Position numbers and translations under genes: made by a program. A stretch of DNA of 64,000 nucleotides from Chrysomallon squamiferum (lineage: Eukaryota > Mollusca > Gastropoda > Neomphalida > Peltospiridae), in contig CM022673.1 in assembly GCA_012295275.1 (NCBI GenBank), forward strand, positions 18,963,810 to 19,027,809, read 5' to 3'. How positions within the stretch are numbered: position 1 is the first letter of the stretch; each line of letters starts with the position of its first letter. The notes under the pieces are model-generated. The model did not search any database, was not told where the DNA came from, and worked only from the letters and a program-made list of their open reading frames with translations. This document shows positions 62,304 to 64,000 of the stretch, piece by piece.

Positions 62304-63076
62304 CAGTGGTACCTTGACTTACGAGTTTAATTTGTTCCATGACCAAGCTCATAACTCAATTTGGTCATATAACAAATCAATTTTCCCAACTGAAATTAAT
62401 TGAAATATTATTAATCCATTCTAGCCCCCCCCAAAAACAACCACATTTTTTTTTTGTTGTTTCCTGTTTTTAAATAAGAAAAATGTATTTATAAATGACA
62501 AATATTGTATAAAAACAAAATAAAAGAGAATGTAAAGAAATAAATTGGTTTTGTAAAGTGTATTTATCTTGGAGATCAGACAAATTATTTTAACACCTTT
62601 GGTTGGAGTTACAGCCTTTATTGACTCCTTCTGTTTCAGTATGGTACATGTGGTAGAAGTACTATGCTGCATATCTTAGAACCACTATGCTTGTACTGAC
62701 TAGCCAAGTTGACTACATGCTCACCTTGCTCATGTTTTTCTATGATTTCATGCTTTAATTCAGTGGACATCATCCACTTCTTCTTCTCAGCACTGTCCAT
62801 TTCACTTTCTTTCTTACGATCCATGGTCAGAAAAAAGAAATTTGGCAAAATACTGCTCAAAACACAAACACAACACAACAGAAATGCTTCCGCGGTGAGT
62901 GAGACATGGGATGCTGGGCGGTAGTTGTGTTGTTTGTTGTCCCAACTAGCGGCTTCGAATCTGAAGCTCACTCATAACTTGGATTTTGGCACAACTCAAA
63001 GCAAAATATTGACCAAGTGACTGCTAGTAACTTGGAACACTTTAAGTTGGGGCACTCTTAAGTCAAGGTACCACTG
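62304..63076 (-). mobile_element. Internally deleted Tigger element, minus orientation
   Basis: CAGTGGTACCTTGACTTACG opens the element at 62304. Its inverse match, reading CAGTGGTACCTTGACTTAAG inward, closes it at 63076, with TA on both sides (62302-62303 and 63077-63078). The minus-strand frame around 62640-62822 encodes a transposase N-terminus (MDRKKESEMDSAEKKKWMMS, then VNLASQYK) and then stops; no catalytic domain follows. The 5' leader also matches the copy at 60133-60871. Confidence 0.9.
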
Positions 63077-64000
63077 TATATGTATATATATATATATATA
63101 TATACACACACAGCAGTTTTTGCATCTTGGTTTGGTTGCTTATAAAAAGTTTTGTTTAACAATAATATGACTATAAGTATTACAAGTGCAGCAGTTGTGT
63201 ATATTTGCTATATGTATCTTTTCGTGGGACTGTACTATAAACTGATATTGTTAACAGAACATCTTATATCTGACTAATAGAACATTTATTAGAATCTGTG
63301 GCTGAATGCATTTCACAGTTTCCATTGGATACCTGCAGTTTGTAGGTAAAACATTTAATTTTGTAAACAAAATTTAAAAATAATGTTTTTAGGTTATTAT
63401 TATTATTATTTTTTTTTTTTTCTTAAATTGAAAAAAAAAACACCAAAAAAGAAACAACCCCAAAACCATTTATTTTGTTTTGTTTTTATTTTAATTATAT
63501 TTAATAAAATATTACAATCATTCTTAGTAGCAGATATTGATCATATTGACATGATTTATATATTGAAAGATTAAATGGCAGGAATTATTGCTCTCTGCTT
63601 GTTTGAAGGTCTGTAAGTACAGACATTTTTAAAAAGAAAAACTAAACAAAATCAATTTTACAAATTATAATTTTTTTTTTTTTTTTTTTAAAGATTTCAA
63701 TGATATATTTCTAATTTCTTTCCTGGATAAGTTTTCCTAAGCACATTAAAGACCTTTCTCATGTTGTACATTTGTCAAATATTATTTCTATGATTTAGCA
63801 AATAACTGGCAAGAAGAATAATCCAGGTAACACTCTATCATTGTTTAAAAGCCCAGTGAAAACAAACTATTTCCCAGGAAGCAATCCTTAAATATAAATA
63901 TTACAAGTTTGATGATCCATTCATGTTTACCAAGTCTTGATTTAACCCAGTCAGTCTGGAAAATGAGAAAACTGCTGGTATTAGCAGGTGCCTTTAACTG
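63077..64000. other. AT-rich window end, no gene seen
   Basis: Begins with a TA/CA microsatellite (about 63077-63112) and contains several A and T homopolymers. No frame resembles a known protein. A possible 28-nt exon near 63800 is mentioned with the unidentified gene. Confidence 0.4.

Overview
This is eukaryotic, animal nuclear DNA. Genes are split into short exons with GT..AG introns, the background is very AT-rich, and microsatellites are abundant. Unrelated DNA transposons and one LINE fragment are scattered through it, and there are no operons. The gene set (an FMRFamide-receptor-like GPCR, NSUN6, ABCF2 and the Hsp90 co-chaperone p23) fits a bilaterian. Repeat style and the multicopy PIN/XPG-like element gene make a mollusc or other lophotrochozoan likely, but that placement is inference.

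Layout. 1-2.2 kb: AT-rich, no gene. 2.28-4.42 kb (-): decayed PIN/XPG-nuclease-like transposon gene, with a 162-bp tandem repeat just upstream (4.53-4.89 kb). 6.5-7.06 kb: mariner-type MITE with long terminal inverted repeats. 11.46-12.82 kb (-): intronless-ORF class A GPCR with a probable 5'UTR exon near 15.0 kb. 16.6-17.7 kb: unrecognised TIR element. 19.1-21.0 kb: dead Tigger/pogo transposon. 22.7-30.95 kb (-): complete 11-exon NSUN6, with a 31-bp minisatellite in intron 6 and an antisense L1-like reverse-transcriptase relic in intron 3. 31.5-32.1 kb: CpG-enriched gap. 33.9-42.8 kb (+): complete 14-exon ABCF2 whose introns 5 and 7 each carry a 110-nt element with the hallmarks of a C/D-box snoRNA. 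44.8-48.2 kb (-): complete 8-exon p23/PTGES3. 49.15 kb (+): tRNA-Ile(AAT). From 49.6 kb (+): probable first coding exon(s) of an unidentified gene running out of the window. 60.1-60.9 and 62.3-63.1 kb: two copies, in opposite orientation, of one internally deleted Tigger family.

The housekeeping cluster (NSUN6, ABCF2, p23, tRNA-Ile) concerns RNA modification, ribosome/translation-linked ABCF activity, protein folding and decoding; the linkage is positional only. The most interesting new observation is the snoRNA pair inside ABCF2: 92 identical bases, homology that stops at the terminal stem, and divergence confined to the segment before box D. All exon coordinates were assembled by eye from splice sites, reading phase and protein-family similarity.
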